Shown piece after piece: positions 45,901 to 56,963 of a DNA stretch of 64,000 nt. The notes beneath the pieces were generated by a model, which was given only the letters and a program-made list of their open reading frames with translations, was not told where the DNA came from and made no database searches. Location: assembly GCA_024752435.1 (NCBI GenBank), contig CP103027.1:1302001-1366000 (forward strand), in the 5' to 3' direction. A program made the translations under genes and the position numbers. Position 1 is the first letter of the stretch, and the number at the start of each line of letters is the position of its first letter. This DNA comes from Allantophomopsis cytisporea (Eukaryota; Ascomycota; Leotiomycetes; Phacidiales; Phacidiaceae).

Positions 45901-46425
45901 TCATTGTTGTTTCTCGTTCTCCAGCTCTTTTCTAAACTGATCGCGGATCTCTTGTGTATGCAGTGACTTGAATTCTTTCCGCTTCAAAACAGTAGCAAAC
46001 CACTCCTCAAGCTCCTCCTCAACTTCTTGATCGCTTCGTCCGCTGCCGTCTAGTCCCATGCCGGCACGAACCTTTCGTTGCATGTCCTTGAGGTCTCCAA
46101 TATCAAATGCCCATAACACGCCACCAGTAAACATTATGCCTGCACTGGCCACGTTGAGTGTTGCGAGGTTCAGCGCCTCAAATGCCTCCAGCGCACCATT
46201 GACGTTGTTTGGTCTGTTGCTTGGTGTGTAGAATTTCGGAAGTGTCTGCCAGTATTTTCGGACGAGTGCTCTCCGTGTAATGAGTGTCGAGATAGTGAAG
46301 AATGCAGCACCGCCGGCAAACAGGCTCATTTGGCGTCGTGATCGTCTCGAAAAGATGCCATTATCTTCAACAGGCGCTGGAGAAGCCTGGGGAGCCGGAG
46401 CACTCGGAATGTCGACTTCAGACAT
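45901..46425 (-). CDS. AIM11: AIM11-like mitochondrial membrane protein
   Basis: 174 residues, intronless, with ATG at 46425 in ACCATGTC context. It matches the Altered Inheritance of Mitochondria 11 family: SRRSRRQMSLFAGGAAFF then TRRALVRKYWQTLPKFYTPS, SNRPNNVNGALEAFEALNLA and MFTGGVLWAFDIGDLKDMQR. Two membrane helices are visible (about residues 36-54 and 97-117). The N-terminus is Pro/Ala-rich and the C-terminal third is acidic and helical. The yeast homologue affects mitochondrial genome inheritance; its molecular role is not defined. Longer upstream in-frame codons are not needed. Confidence 0.9.
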   Translation of the reverse strand: MSEVDIPSAPAPQASPAPVEDNGIFSRRSRRQMSLFAGGAAFFTISTLITRRALVRKYWQTLPKFYTPSNRPNNVNGALEAFEALNLATLNVASAGIMFTGGVLWAFDIGDLKDMQRKVRAGMGLDGSGRSDQEVEEELEEWFATVLKRKEFKSLHTQEIRDQFRKELENEKQQ

Positions 46426-47175
46426 GGTAGAGATTGGTTGGACAAATGCCATATGGAACTCGTGCTTTATGCTGAGAGCTGTATTGTCGTTGGGACAAAG
46501 ATGTCGATGATCAATCAAACTTCTGATGAAAGTTTTCAGGGGAGGCTCTGTGATTTTGTGTTTGTAAGGGATAATGTACCACAATTGACTTTCTCATCGG
46601 AGAAAGTTACTTACGCACCTTGTCGACATGACTCGTCAGAAATGGCGCTGTCGCTTTCAACGGACGGTAAACCAGCTGCTTTGGCCTTAGGTCCCGCGGC
46701 AGAACCACATTTTACGGGTAGGCACAGGCACAAACTCGGTATCAACGAGAATACTTTAGCACCATAGGATAAGGGTCGTCCTTGTTTCTTCCACCACATA
46801 CTCCGGAGTCGTCTTCAGGAGTCATTATAAAATAGGAGACAATTTGGAATGTAAGCAATTCATCCGAGATAGGTAATGTTGCTACGATTTTCCCTCCTTA
46901 CTCATCTGAGTACGAGGGTATCTCTCAAATCCATCTCTTTGAGGGTCTTCATTAATAGATACATCACCCTGTAGCTTCGGCACATGTAATAAAACCAGGC
47001 GTGTTGTTCAATATTCCTACACTATTGGTAGAGAGTACAAATATTCACTTGAATTGCTCCAATTGTATTTTAGAACCAAAACACGAATGCTCACTTGGCA
47101 GCCATCACATCTCAGGATATATTGATTCTGTCATTCCTATGATATACATACATACTGCCATGACCCAAATAGTTC
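46426..47175. other. Intergenic, no gene seen
   Basis: Only unsupported short frames. Confidence 0.55.
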
Positions 47176-47778
47176 TCAATAAACCCAAGTCAGATCGCAT
47201 TGGTTGAACCAAAAAGGCTGATGTTGATACATTTCAGGCGAATCGAAGTTGAAGTCGCGAAGTCCAGCACAAATGATAGCCTCCTCCACAAATGTCTTCC
47301 ATTCTTCAAAATCAGGGCATGCAATAACCTTGAGATGTAAACTTGTACGAACGACGGTTCTAAGGTACTTTAGAATGAGTTCCCTTGGTGGTTGTCTTTT
47401 GCGCATGAGTATTGGATCCTTGTCAACAACTTCAAAAGGTTGAAAGGCTCTTCGAACATCCCTCAACGCTTCATTCACAACTTCTCGAACCTTACGACGT
47501 GACATTGAAGGCCCCTTGTCCAGTGTCCAGGCTTCCAGAACCTTGCTCTTTTCTAGAGCATTTTTGAGATGGAGGACCACTTTTTGGCCGAGCATGATCG
47601 CTCTCCATGTCAGGACATGCCTCGGCCTCTCCATCTCCCTCGCATGCCAGTCCGCCAATTCTTCAGGCGAGACAATCCTCTTAACTGCCTTGAATATTTC
47701 TCTCTTACTATACCATAAAGCTTCACCGATGGTAAGAACATGGATCTGCATTTGATATTCAAGCAAACTGTTGGCCAT
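47176..47778 (-). CDS. Orphan 200-residue protein
   Basis: Intronless ORF from ATG at 47778. The composition is protein-like, helical and rich in Glu, Arg and Val: IGEALWYSKREIFKAVKRIV, WRAIMLGQKVVLHLKNALEK, KVREVVNEALRDVRRAF, ending in FNQCDLTWVY. There is no signal peptide, membrane segment or recognisable catalytic motif. It could be lineage-specific. Nothing in the neighbourhood suggests a role. Confidence 0.55.
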   Translation of the reverse strand: MANSLLEYQMQIHVLTIGEALWYSKREIFKAVKRIVSPEELADWHAREMERPRHVLTWRAIMLGQKVVLHLKNALEKSKVLEAWTLDKGPSMSRRKVREVVNEALRDVRRAFQPFEVVDKDPILMRKRQPPRELILKYLRTVVRTSLHLKVIACPDFEEWKTFVEEAIICAGLRDFNFDSPEMYQHQPFWFNQCDLTWVY

Positions 47779-49395
47779 GATGTTACTACGAGATTTGAGT
47801 TAGTATTGGGGATACTTCTTTGGAATGAAAGTTAACTTGAGGCCAATACCTTGAACGGAGACTATTATTATGCTAAGGTTAAAAGTCTAATAACTTGAAC
47901 CGAATGCCTTGTCAAATTACAAGTCTATTGGGTTGAAAAAGATACATCCCCAGGTCTGTGCCATAGTTATGATTCGAAGTTAGAAGCGCGTTTTTCACAC
48001 AATCATAGTACTAGCTGACTTCCGTACTCTCTCCAGACGCATGATTACAAGTGTTTACGGTATGCATGGAGTAGGCTATCAAATGTTGGAGCCGAGACAA
48101 CAAGCCGGAGCAGTGTTCCTTGATTTTCTTCCCACTCTGCAAGCCAGAGGAGCAAGTACAGATGATAGAAATTCTAATGTAAATGACGCGCCCAGCGACG
48201 TACGATATTACTTCCTCGACAGGTGATTGTGGGGAAATGCCCGCGTACCTCTTCCTTGAGGAATAGATATGCTTTCGCACAGCTGTGAATATAGTATGAT
48301 GTTATCTTATTACTTCGCCTTGCCTGCATATAGCAAATTCTAAACTGCAAATTGGCAACATGACTCGGCCTGGACTTGTATATTGGTTGATATGGGAACG
48401 TTTTAGGTATGACCGGCGTGGAAAGACACGGTAGGGTATCTGCTGACTGCCATACGCATTTACCAAGCTGTTCCGGGAATCTTATGCATTGGATCTTGCT
48501 TGCGGCTGATTCGAAAGCCGGTTCGGCTACTGATATAATCCGAACGGAATGTGATGACCTTGCAACGCTCTCCTGGGAGAGAAGCTTTGTCTGAATTCCG
48601 TAGGATAGAGAGATCACCGCATCATGCATGATGTGGCTCTTGATCTTACAATGATGATCCATGTCTGATGTAACCGAATAAAAATGCCGGGCCTAACTGA
48701 TAGGTCATTTTCTTTGGGGAATAACATAGCAAGTACGGAGCACTTCTCCGCGGATTAAAGAAAGCGCCCTGATGTGAGAGGGACTGATGCGAGGAGTGCA
48801 AGACATTCCATGCTTGGAATATAGAGAAAACGAAAGTATATCTGTAGAACTACAAATATACGCTTACGTATAGCATACGTTTATGCCAATAACACAGTCT
48901 TTCAGGAATTTCCTCTTTGCAAGGTCACCTATGTATCCTCACGGGAAGATGAAAGGGGGAGGGGGCGCAATTCAAGTAAGCAAAAAAGGAGGACTGTAGT
49001 TTACCTTTCGCATACAATTCTGTGACATATATAGGTGAATTGTGGCAACTGCGGCAATCTCATGCAGCACAACAACGCATATTAATATCCCTTTCTGTTA
49101 TGCTTCGTGCATATGCACTGCGTTGGAAGAGAATTACGAGAGGTTGGAGAGCCCCTGCTTCATATGCGGTCTCGGTCGGCTTACATTTCTCATCTCGGAA
49201 TTTATCATCACGTGAGAAGTCTCTTCGCTTCGGGAGTGCATTCCCCGAACTAAGCTCATTATGTACACCGCCTTTGCTATCGGAGTCCTATCGCGAAACA
49301 TAGCTCCGGGGAACATCGATTAGTCTCCACGGTGTGGCATCACAGTACAGTACAAGGCCAAACTGAACTGCCACGACGATAACCTACGTAGTACT
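47779..49395. other. Intergenic, no gene seen
   Basis: 1.6 kb upstream of ATG29 and of the divergent orphan gene; no supported coding sequence. Confidence 0.55.
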
Positions 49396-50995
49396 ATGGC
49401 TTCCACAGCTCAAGGTCCAGAATACACAGTGTTTGTGAGACTCCCTTTCCCTCGGGGAGATTTCGTTGATCCACCACCGGTAAGTATTGTACATCGAGTA
49501 TTATCATGGCCTAGGCTGATGAGCCGGAGGTGAACTGGGATGCCTCTAAAGACCGGGCATTATGGAAAGTCCTTTCGAATGCCCCAAAGAACCGTGATAT
49601 TGACTGTAAGTTTGAGTCTTTCTTCTTGAGACAGTATGGCTGACAAGTTAAGGGCACGCATTGTAAGAACGGCCTCTTGTTTCCGAGAAACTATTCTAAT
49701 TGTTGTCAGAGCTACCAAGTATGATGTTTCGCTCCCCTTCCTTTTGCAGCAAGTGGCATGGTTATATGAGCGTCAAATGTCCCAGGTGAAAGCACAAATG
49801 AGAAAAGTCGGCGCTTCGAAATCATCTGCTGCCCCATCTCCAGTACCGGGACAGAGCTTGGATAATGTAGCCGGTGAAATGATGCGGAGAACAGGTTCCA
49901 GTGCCGGAGGTTAGTATATTTATGGGGATATCAAATCTATGAACTGACACTGTATAGGCGCAAGAGCTCCTTCGTCTTTGTCGCTTCGGAGGGATTCCCC
50001 AATCCCAAGGCAGGATTCCAGTGTTCAGGGTATTTCAAATAGCTCAAACAGAGCCATGGGTATGTCAGATCAATGTGCATCATGTTTTCAAGCTGACAAC
50101 AAAGCTCCTCCTATCGTACGCACCCCATCAACGAGCAATACGAACCAAAGCCGTAGCAATGTCAAGGTTAGTCCTCGTCCAGCGAAAGCTACTCTGGACC
50201 GTCGTTCGATAGACTCTACACGGCGAACTCAGGCGTCGATAGCACCTGTAGTACCAAGACCACCTGTCCCAATATTCCAAGACGATCGTGCAGGTTCTCC
50301 TGGACCCGCAGAGACGGAGTCAGAAGAGTCTTCTTCCGAATCCGAACTTCCTGTACACAGCAGAATCCTTAGAAGACCACCACGATTCTCAGAATACAAG
50401 ATGGGGCTATCGAGAGATGGCGACGATGACGAAGATGCTCCTGCGTTCCTCCCATTCTCGACAGGTTCTTCAAAAAGACCAACGGTCAATACAAATGATC
50501 CAAGTGCTACTCTGAGAGGCGACCTCAAGCAAGTATCTCGTCGCAACTTGCCAAAAAGAACCCAAACATCTATGGAGATGTCTCAGAATTCAGATTCTTC
50601 GTCCAGCTCTGCTACTCGATCATTGAGTGTTACCACCGGAGATAGCCCAGTTGGTCATCGACAGAGGCCCGTTGGACCTTTTTCGCCAAGAAGAATGACG
50701 GAACTGTCAGGGCGCAGTTCTGGGAAGGGGAAGAGTAGAGATGGGAGTGATGGCACGCCAAGCATGGGCAGTAGTTTCAGCGATTTAGATGGTATGACTT
50801 ACCCCAAAAAGTTCACAAAACTTACGGGTGATGTTATTTATATTACAGTTACTTACTTATCATATAGATGCTTCTATAACGCAATCAGCATTAGATGAAG
50901 CCCTGGCAACCAATATGCAGGGCGGTGGTATGGCGAGCAGGATGGGGACTATTGGACAAGCAGCGCAGGCACTGAGGAGTCGCTATATGAATTGA
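49396..50995 (+). CDS. ATG29: Autophagy protein Atg29
   Basis: 428 residues in seven exons: 49396-49479, 49530-49605, 49653-49662, 49710-49909, 49958-50059, 50105-50791 and 50868-50995. All phases agree. The conserved N-terminal Atg29 domain reads YTVFVRLPFPRGDFVDPPPV, NWDASKDRALWKVLSNAP, DIDWHALATKYDVSLPFLLQ and QVAWLYERQMSQVKAQMRKV. The middle is long, Ser/Pro-rich and disordered, and the C-terminus TQSALDEALATNM and ALRSRYMN is typical of filamentous fungi. Atg29 works with Atg17 and Atg31 as scaffold of the phagophore assembly site. Exon 3 is a 10-nt microexon encoding the codons between DIDW and ALATK. Introns are 45-76 nt with usual signals. Confidence 0.93.
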
Positions 50996-51394
50996 GGTTT
51001 GGTACAGGTGTTCAAGGATAGGTATAGGTTCCATTGGTAGGAGTTTATGACCGAGGTTTTTGGATGACTATTGTATATAATTTCTTTGCCTTCCGATTAT
51101 ACTCGCAGCTTTTATAATCAAGTTCCTCCCGATAGACTGAATTTCTTATAAAGCACCCTTGATGTCGAGTCGTACTAATGTTACATTGTCTAGTGCTGCC
51201 TGCCTTTGATGATGAAGCCAAGTGCGAGCCGATGATAGTCTTGCTTGCATAATAAATATTGCTGAACCGAAGTAACACTCTTACAAAGTCAGAAGGAAAG
51301 TACGTAGGGCCAGGACGATAAAAGGCGACATTGTCCAGAACCACAATGTGTCCATCATACATAACTCATATCATGTTTTGGTTCCCTTCTCAAA
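50996..51394. other. Intergenic, no gene seen
   Basis: 3' flank of ATG29 and short upstream region of the PhzF-like gene. Confidence 0.55.
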
Positions 51395-52260
51395 ATGAAA
51401 CTCGACTTCACCACCGTCAATGTCTTCACCTCGGAGCGCTACGATGGCAATCCTCTCCTCATCATCAACCTCCCACCAACAGACACCGCATCCATTACAC
51501 ACGCCAAGAAAGGAATCATAGCACGAGAATTCAATCTCTTAGCGACGGTCTTCGTACATCCATCACCATCCACTGCAAAAACCATTGATATCGATGTCTT
51601 CAGTACCTTTGCTGAGGTCAGTTCCCCTGGTTATGCTGCTATTGGCGCTGCATCGCATCTACTCAAGAGCTTTCCAAATTGATGGACATTCGATTGAACA
51701 AGACGTTAATTCCCATCATTCCAACGCCTGAGGGTACCATGAGTGTGTTGATGTTGCATGATATACGTGTTCACAAGCAGACGTATATGCACCCGCTACG
51801 TGTGGGGGAATGGAAATGTCCGATTGTATCATTTGTGAAAGGAATATCGTTCGTTCTCCTGGAGGTAACTTCTTCCTTCGAGCTCTCTCAAATTAAAGGC
51901 AATTCTTGGTCGACTAAGTTTGGTCCCCCAATCCTGGACGAGGACTTTCAAATCGGTACTCTGCGCACTTATGCTTATGTCATTATGGAAACCGTGGATG
52001 GCGCGATGAAAATTATGAGCAGAATGCATGGATTGGAAGAAGAACATTCTACTGGCAGTGGAGCAAGTGTACTTTGTTGTTGGTTAGCGTTTAGGAGGAG
52101 TGAAAGGACTTGTCACTTTAGGCTTACGCAAGGAGTTGAGACGGGGCGAAAAGGTGTTATTGAAATTAAGGTTACCAAGACAGAGGATAATGAGGCAACT
52201 GAGGAGGTATGGCTGGGTGGAAAAACTGCCAAAGTTACGGAAGGGTTGATGGACGTTTGA
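51395..52260 (+). pseudogene. PhzF-like isomerase/epimerase, frameshifted and catalytically degenerate
   Basis: PhzF-family protein of about 285 residues in two frames. The first frame starts at ATG 51395 (LDFTTVNVFTSERYDGNPLL, IIAREFNLLATVFVHP, AEVSSPGYAAIGAASHLL) and stops at 51682. The second continues from about 51680 (LIPIIPTPEGTMSVLM, STGSGASVLCCWLAFRR, QGVETGRKGVIEIKV) to 52260. Family members normally have the catalytic Glu in EFNLSETVF; here it is LATVF. The usual AGHP-x-IG is changed to PGYAAIG. The frameshift together with lost active-site residues points to a decaying gene rather than a mere sequencing error. No intron signals join the frames. Confidence 0.75.
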
Positions 52261-53697
52261 GGCATTAAGTATTGGCTTAATTGGATGTGTATGGTGTATT
52301 CAACATTAATAGGCAGTCTGGGGGCAGAAATGAATAAATTATATAATATTTTAAGGGTACTTTGCTTATATTGTGAAACAACACAGACTCGGATCTTATC
52401 AAGCTTAATTGAGCCAGCAACGCCTTCACTAGATATATACTTGAGTGTGGAGCCAACACATGTACGATGCTTTGTGGCTTTATGGAAAGCATATACTGGT
52501 TGGCGGAAAAAAGTCTTGCTTTATTTCTCTGTATCGACTTGAGCGAATATGTCATTTCTGGTGAATATTTACGTTGTATATGCGCTTTAGTGAGGCCTCA
52601 ACGCCTTTTCGGAGTCCATGAGCAAGGAGCTATCGAGGAGCCATCGTGAAAACCTATATTCGAGATCAAACTTGAATATGGTATTTTTGCTTGGGAGTAA
52701 GCCGTATATCGTCACTTGTGGAAAAGTGAGAATCAACCCAAAAGATATTCTGTACAAAGGGTTACCTTTAAAAACTCAAAAACGGACAGAGTACCCAGTA
52801 TAAGTCCCAAGAGGTTAGCATTTTCAAGAGTTTGCACACTTATATCGTGTACACGTAGTGATTCACGGGACTCGGTGCGCAGGTCAGACTGCGTATTCCG
52901 CTCATGAATGATCAATAGACTTAGAAAGAAGCTCTCTGATATATGCTACGGGTCCTATGCCAAGTGATATGCGGATGTAGTGTTTGTAGTTCCTATTTAG
53001 GAATTGCTCGTATTCGAATGTGAGAGTCGCAATGATTTATACCACTTTTCAACCTTGCTGACATGTATATAGAACCGACATGTTATTAAATAGTTCAAGT
53101 AATGAATCTTGTTAGGACTAGACATCGAATTCTACAAGTGTGTGGAAAACGACGACGAGGATAACGATGATGATGATGATGTCGCTGATAACGCGGACCG
53201 CTCACTTTCCTTCGAAAGTACTGTTTGTATGTGAAAATTCTTGAATTGAGCTAATGATAGTAGACCTATATAAGGAACCCCTCATGCAGCTTTCTTCCAC
53301 TTCCTCTTCTACTTCTAACATAAACCACAATCTCTGAGATTTCAGATCTAAGATTACGAACTTTGTACAAACTTTCGGGAAAACTTCAAATTAACACCAA
53401 CAACAAGACAACAGACTCTCTGTAAGTTCATGGCCGCATACGCTCCGTTAAACCTTCGGATATCTGGGGTTTGCGAGTGCGAATCAGATTACTCGCGTGG
53501 AAGATGATGACACTCGTTAGCGAACTTGAATGTTCATCGCACTACTGATGAACATGATATGAACGAGGGGGGGTCTGATATATACATGTGATATGAAGAA
53601 GCTGACTTTCTCATCATTCTCGATTTACTGTGCGTGTTGTATCAAAGTGTACACTTGCTAACATGAGAAATGATAGAACCAAATCCTCAATTGCAAC
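52261..53697. other. Intergenic with GAT microsatellite
   Basis: No gene seen. A (GAT)n tract is at 53166-53181. The 53280-53690 part is probably the promoter and leader of the secreted-protein gene. Confidence 0.55.
53166..53181. repeat. (GAT)n microsatellite
   Basis: Five trinucleotide units. Confidence 0.8.
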
Positions 53698-54207
53698 ATG
53701 GAGCTAAGAAGCATCTTTGCTTTGGCATTTGTCTTCATTTCTTTGGTCACATTGGTGTCTGCTCAAGTTTCTGATGGTACTAGCCTTGCTATCGTTGAAA
53801 AAGCATCAATTCTCATTGCTCACATTCAACACGGAACTGCTACTGCTGGCTTCAACTACACTCTCAACAACAAACGCGATGATTCGTCTTGCGTTGGAGC
53901 AGATACTCGTGGTTGCAGAAACTTTGTAATCACCTGCGATATCACAGTATCTCCTATCAATTGTCCTCTCTGTGTCTATCTAGACTGCAATGTAAGCCTA
54001 CCAAGATATTACAGTAATCTTAAACAGAAACTTATCTGAATATAGAATCAACCTCAGGTAGACTGGGTCTGTCTTGGAATTCAGACAGGCATCTCACCAG
54101 ATCCATGTGCCAAGAAAGCTCGGAGCGTTCCTGGTCGCTCTGGACCAGATGCTATACCAACTACGCTTATTACGTTGCGGGCAACACAAGCTCCAACTGG
54201 CTCTTGA
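53698..54207 (+). CDS. Small cysteine-rich secreted protein, effector-like
   Basis: 151 residues in two exons, 53698-53991 and 54046-54207. The 54-nt intron (GTAAGC...TATAG) is in phase 0. The N-terminus MELRSIFALAFVFISLVTLV followed by SA-Q is a clear signal peptide with cleavage near residue 22. The mature part has eight cysteines (SSC, RGC, ITC, INC, PLC, LDC, WVC, DPC), an even number suitable for four disulfides, and one N-glycosylation sequon (NYT). A dibasic KR at about residues 60-61 could be a Kex2 site. No known fold is recognised. Size, secretion and cysteine content fit fungal effectors or hydrophobin-unrelated surface proteins, which remains a guess. Confidence 0.75.
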
Positions 54208-55341
54208 AATGCACGCGATGGGCTTTGTACCACTTCTTCAACATTCTTCATTGGATATGTTCTCTAGAAGACAAGTTGGATTTTGGAAGTTGATTGGCGG
54301 TGTACTGTCGCTAGTCTACTCTTCAATGGCAGTGGATATGGGCATAGTCTGCGAGTCTTTTGATTAAGAGGGTTGCTTTTTGCATGGAATTCTGCGGATC
54401 TGCCTGGATTTTGCATAGTACGACTCCTCGGGTGACTTTTGTCCTTTCTTTCATAGTACACGTTATGGTGGAAAACGAAATGAAATTAGGAGTTACATAC
54501 CTTGATGTTTCTATGTGTGACTGTTTTGATGATGAATGTCAAATCCATCGGTTATGGGGCTTCGCGGTTGAGATCCCACTTTCTGCAGGATTGCCACCAG
54601 TTACAAATGATTTCTTCTATGATCTGTTCCGCAACACAGTAATCACATGGTCAATGTCACATGGATTCGGATGTATAATCTCGGTTGAAGGAAGAAGAGC
54701 TATCTACAAAAGAGAAATACGTAACATGTACCAAGTGTATGTCTCATGCGGTACACTTAAAAATGGGAACCTTCAGCTGTGAGCAGCACCGTAAGTGAGG
54801 TCATAGATCTTTGAGTGCACACTCACGAAAGAATATTGTAGCTTCTTACATAATGTATATATTCAAGGAATTGAGGTTGCAGGAGTAAACTCATGCATTG
54901 GTCCGGAGTTGCGTACTATAAATGGAAGACTATGCACAGATAAAAGGGTCTAACATCGGTTTTAGTGCTCGAACGATTTAAGATGAGCATATTGCCGATA
55001 ATCTGAAATTATATTCAAGCAGCTGTAAAAGTGCTCTCTTAAGGCCATAGAACCTCTCCCACGATGTCTGAAGCTAAGAGAGAGCTATCTTTAAGATCTA
55101 GAGGAGTTTGCTCTAAACACATCTATAGAGAATTAAGAAAATAGGACGACTTGAATTTTCTGTGTTTTCATTTCTAATAGTAATGTCACTCACATCTTCA
55201 GCCCGGTTGCGATTCGTATTCTCAATAGTTCTTGCCATTGAAAAAGTCATATTTTCTTGATAAATCAATCCATCATCCTGCCTCTTGAAACTGCGAAGGA
55301 CGACGTTCAATATTCTTTATATATTGTCTATAATACAGAAT
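54208..55341. other. Intergenic with one weak ORF
   Basis: A plus-strand frame at 54384-54782 (about 130 codons) has some protein-like composition but no recognisable motif. Otherwise nothing is seen. Confidence 0.5.
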
Positions 55342-56963
55342 TTACTGTGGTGTTGAAGCTCCGGAAATTCCTGCAAAGCCATCACAGACACTGCCTAAGT
55401 ACTGATTATCAATCAACGAAGTAGCGACTCCATTTCTGGCAAAAGCAAGTGCAGTACCGTTTGGGTTATACTTTGGCCAGCCCGCTTTCTCAAGTCCATG
55501 TTCCGGGTCTTTGATGAAAGCGAGGTAAAAGTCTTGCCAGACGTGTGAGACCTCCTTTTCGAAAGCTGTAGAGTTTCCATTGACGATTCCATCAGTGCCG
55601 AAAATAAGTGGAAGTTCGGAAGAGTGAAAGGCTCCTTCCCATGGTCGAACTGCAATGTTGCTGAAGTTGGCGGTGCCGTAGTAGCGGTAGATTGTGGTAT
55701 TGTGCGCATACCGGTACTTAGAAGTCTCGACTGCTGGACACAGCCAGTTATTTAGAGTTGCCTTTTGGGATAAGGTTGCGTTTGCTCCAGCTGCAGCATA
55801 AGCCACGATGGCATTGCCCTCGTCTGTAACTGTACCTATGATCGAAGGCTTAAAATAAGACGAGTTAGTCTCTAGATATCTTCAAGAATAATCTGACGTT
55901 CTTACCAATCTAGAATAGTCTCCCGCTATTGTCTTTGCTGTATAACTGTTGGCGCTGAAATAAGAGACGTTATTAACAGATGGTGTAAATGTAATCTGAT
56001 TTGTGGCATTGCTGTCCATGTAGTGTCCAACAAAGCTGGTAATAGCCTCCATATCAACTTTTCTCATACATTCTACTTCTGCTTCTGCACTCAAGTTTCC
56101 ACAACCTAGATTCTCTGCAACGAATGTAAAGTTCGTCTGTGCAAGATCCGGAGTTCCCTGTGTGAGATACACAGTACCAGAGTTCATAATAAGTCCTGCA
56201 ACAATTGGATCATTGGCATAGTTGAAGTTATATATATCAGTAGACTCAGAACCAGCGGACTGACCCCAAAGAGTGATTCTTGCCGGGTCGCCACCGAAAG
56301 AAGCAATGTTGTCGCGTACCCATTCAATACCGAGACGTTGATCGAGAAGGCCAACATTTATCTCGCTTTGATTGAGACCTTTTGCATTGGGATTACCAAA
56401 AATATTAACCCGATAACTAATTGGATATTAACCACTGAGACCTTTGTTCAGATACTGGGGATTTACTTGATTCCAACAACTATATGTTCCTGGCTTCTCT
56501 CAATCCATGCTGATGGGATCTGATAATCTGTTTGCGCTCCACCAGTTTTCATTGCTCCACCATAGAGCCACACCAAAACTGGTAGCTTTTGAACATTTCG
56601 ATTCTTTGGCGCCCAGATATTCAACGATAGACAATCCTCGGAGGTGGCGTTGTGGACCAAGAACTGTGGTGCGTCCTGATTAAATAATGTCGGTTTGGCA
56701 CTCTTGTACTGAGGACATGAGGGACCGAGCGCTGATGCATAGATCGTGCCATTTACAGGAGTTTTTGCAACTGGCGGAGCGAATCTCAAAGAGCCAAGAG
56801 GCGGCTCAGCAAAAGGAATCCCAAGAAATTGTGCAACATTAGGGAAAGTACTATCGGTGAAGCCGACGATTTCACCAGTGTGAGTAGGGATCGTGAGGTT
56901 GTAGGCACCGATGACGGGTACAAGGCTAGCAGTGGCCAGAAGAGAGAAAGGGAGCATCATCAT
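55342..56963 (-). CDS. Secreted type-B carboxylesterase/lipase
   Basis: 504 residues in three exons: 56963-56467, 56416-55906 and 55848-55342. The introns are 50 nt (GTAAAT...ATTAG) and 57 nt (GTAAGA...TTTTAAG), phases consistent. The N-terminus MMLPFSLLATASLVPVIGA is a signal peptide. Family signatures: FLGIPFAEPPLGSLRFAPP, EDCLSLNIWAP, the nucleophile elbow TLWGQSAGS (Ser in G-x-S-x-G), acidic residue in GTVTDEGN, and catalytic His in GAFHSSELPLIFG. The usual HGGG oxyanion motif is YGGA here. Several N-x-S/T sequons are present. It probably hydrolyses extracellular esters. The apparent stop at 56463 lies in intron 1, not in the coding sequence. Confidence 0.92.

Noticed and set aside
54384..54782. 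Plus-strand ORF after the secreted protein
   Set aside because: No recognisable domain, no signal peptide and weak composition; not supported as a gene.
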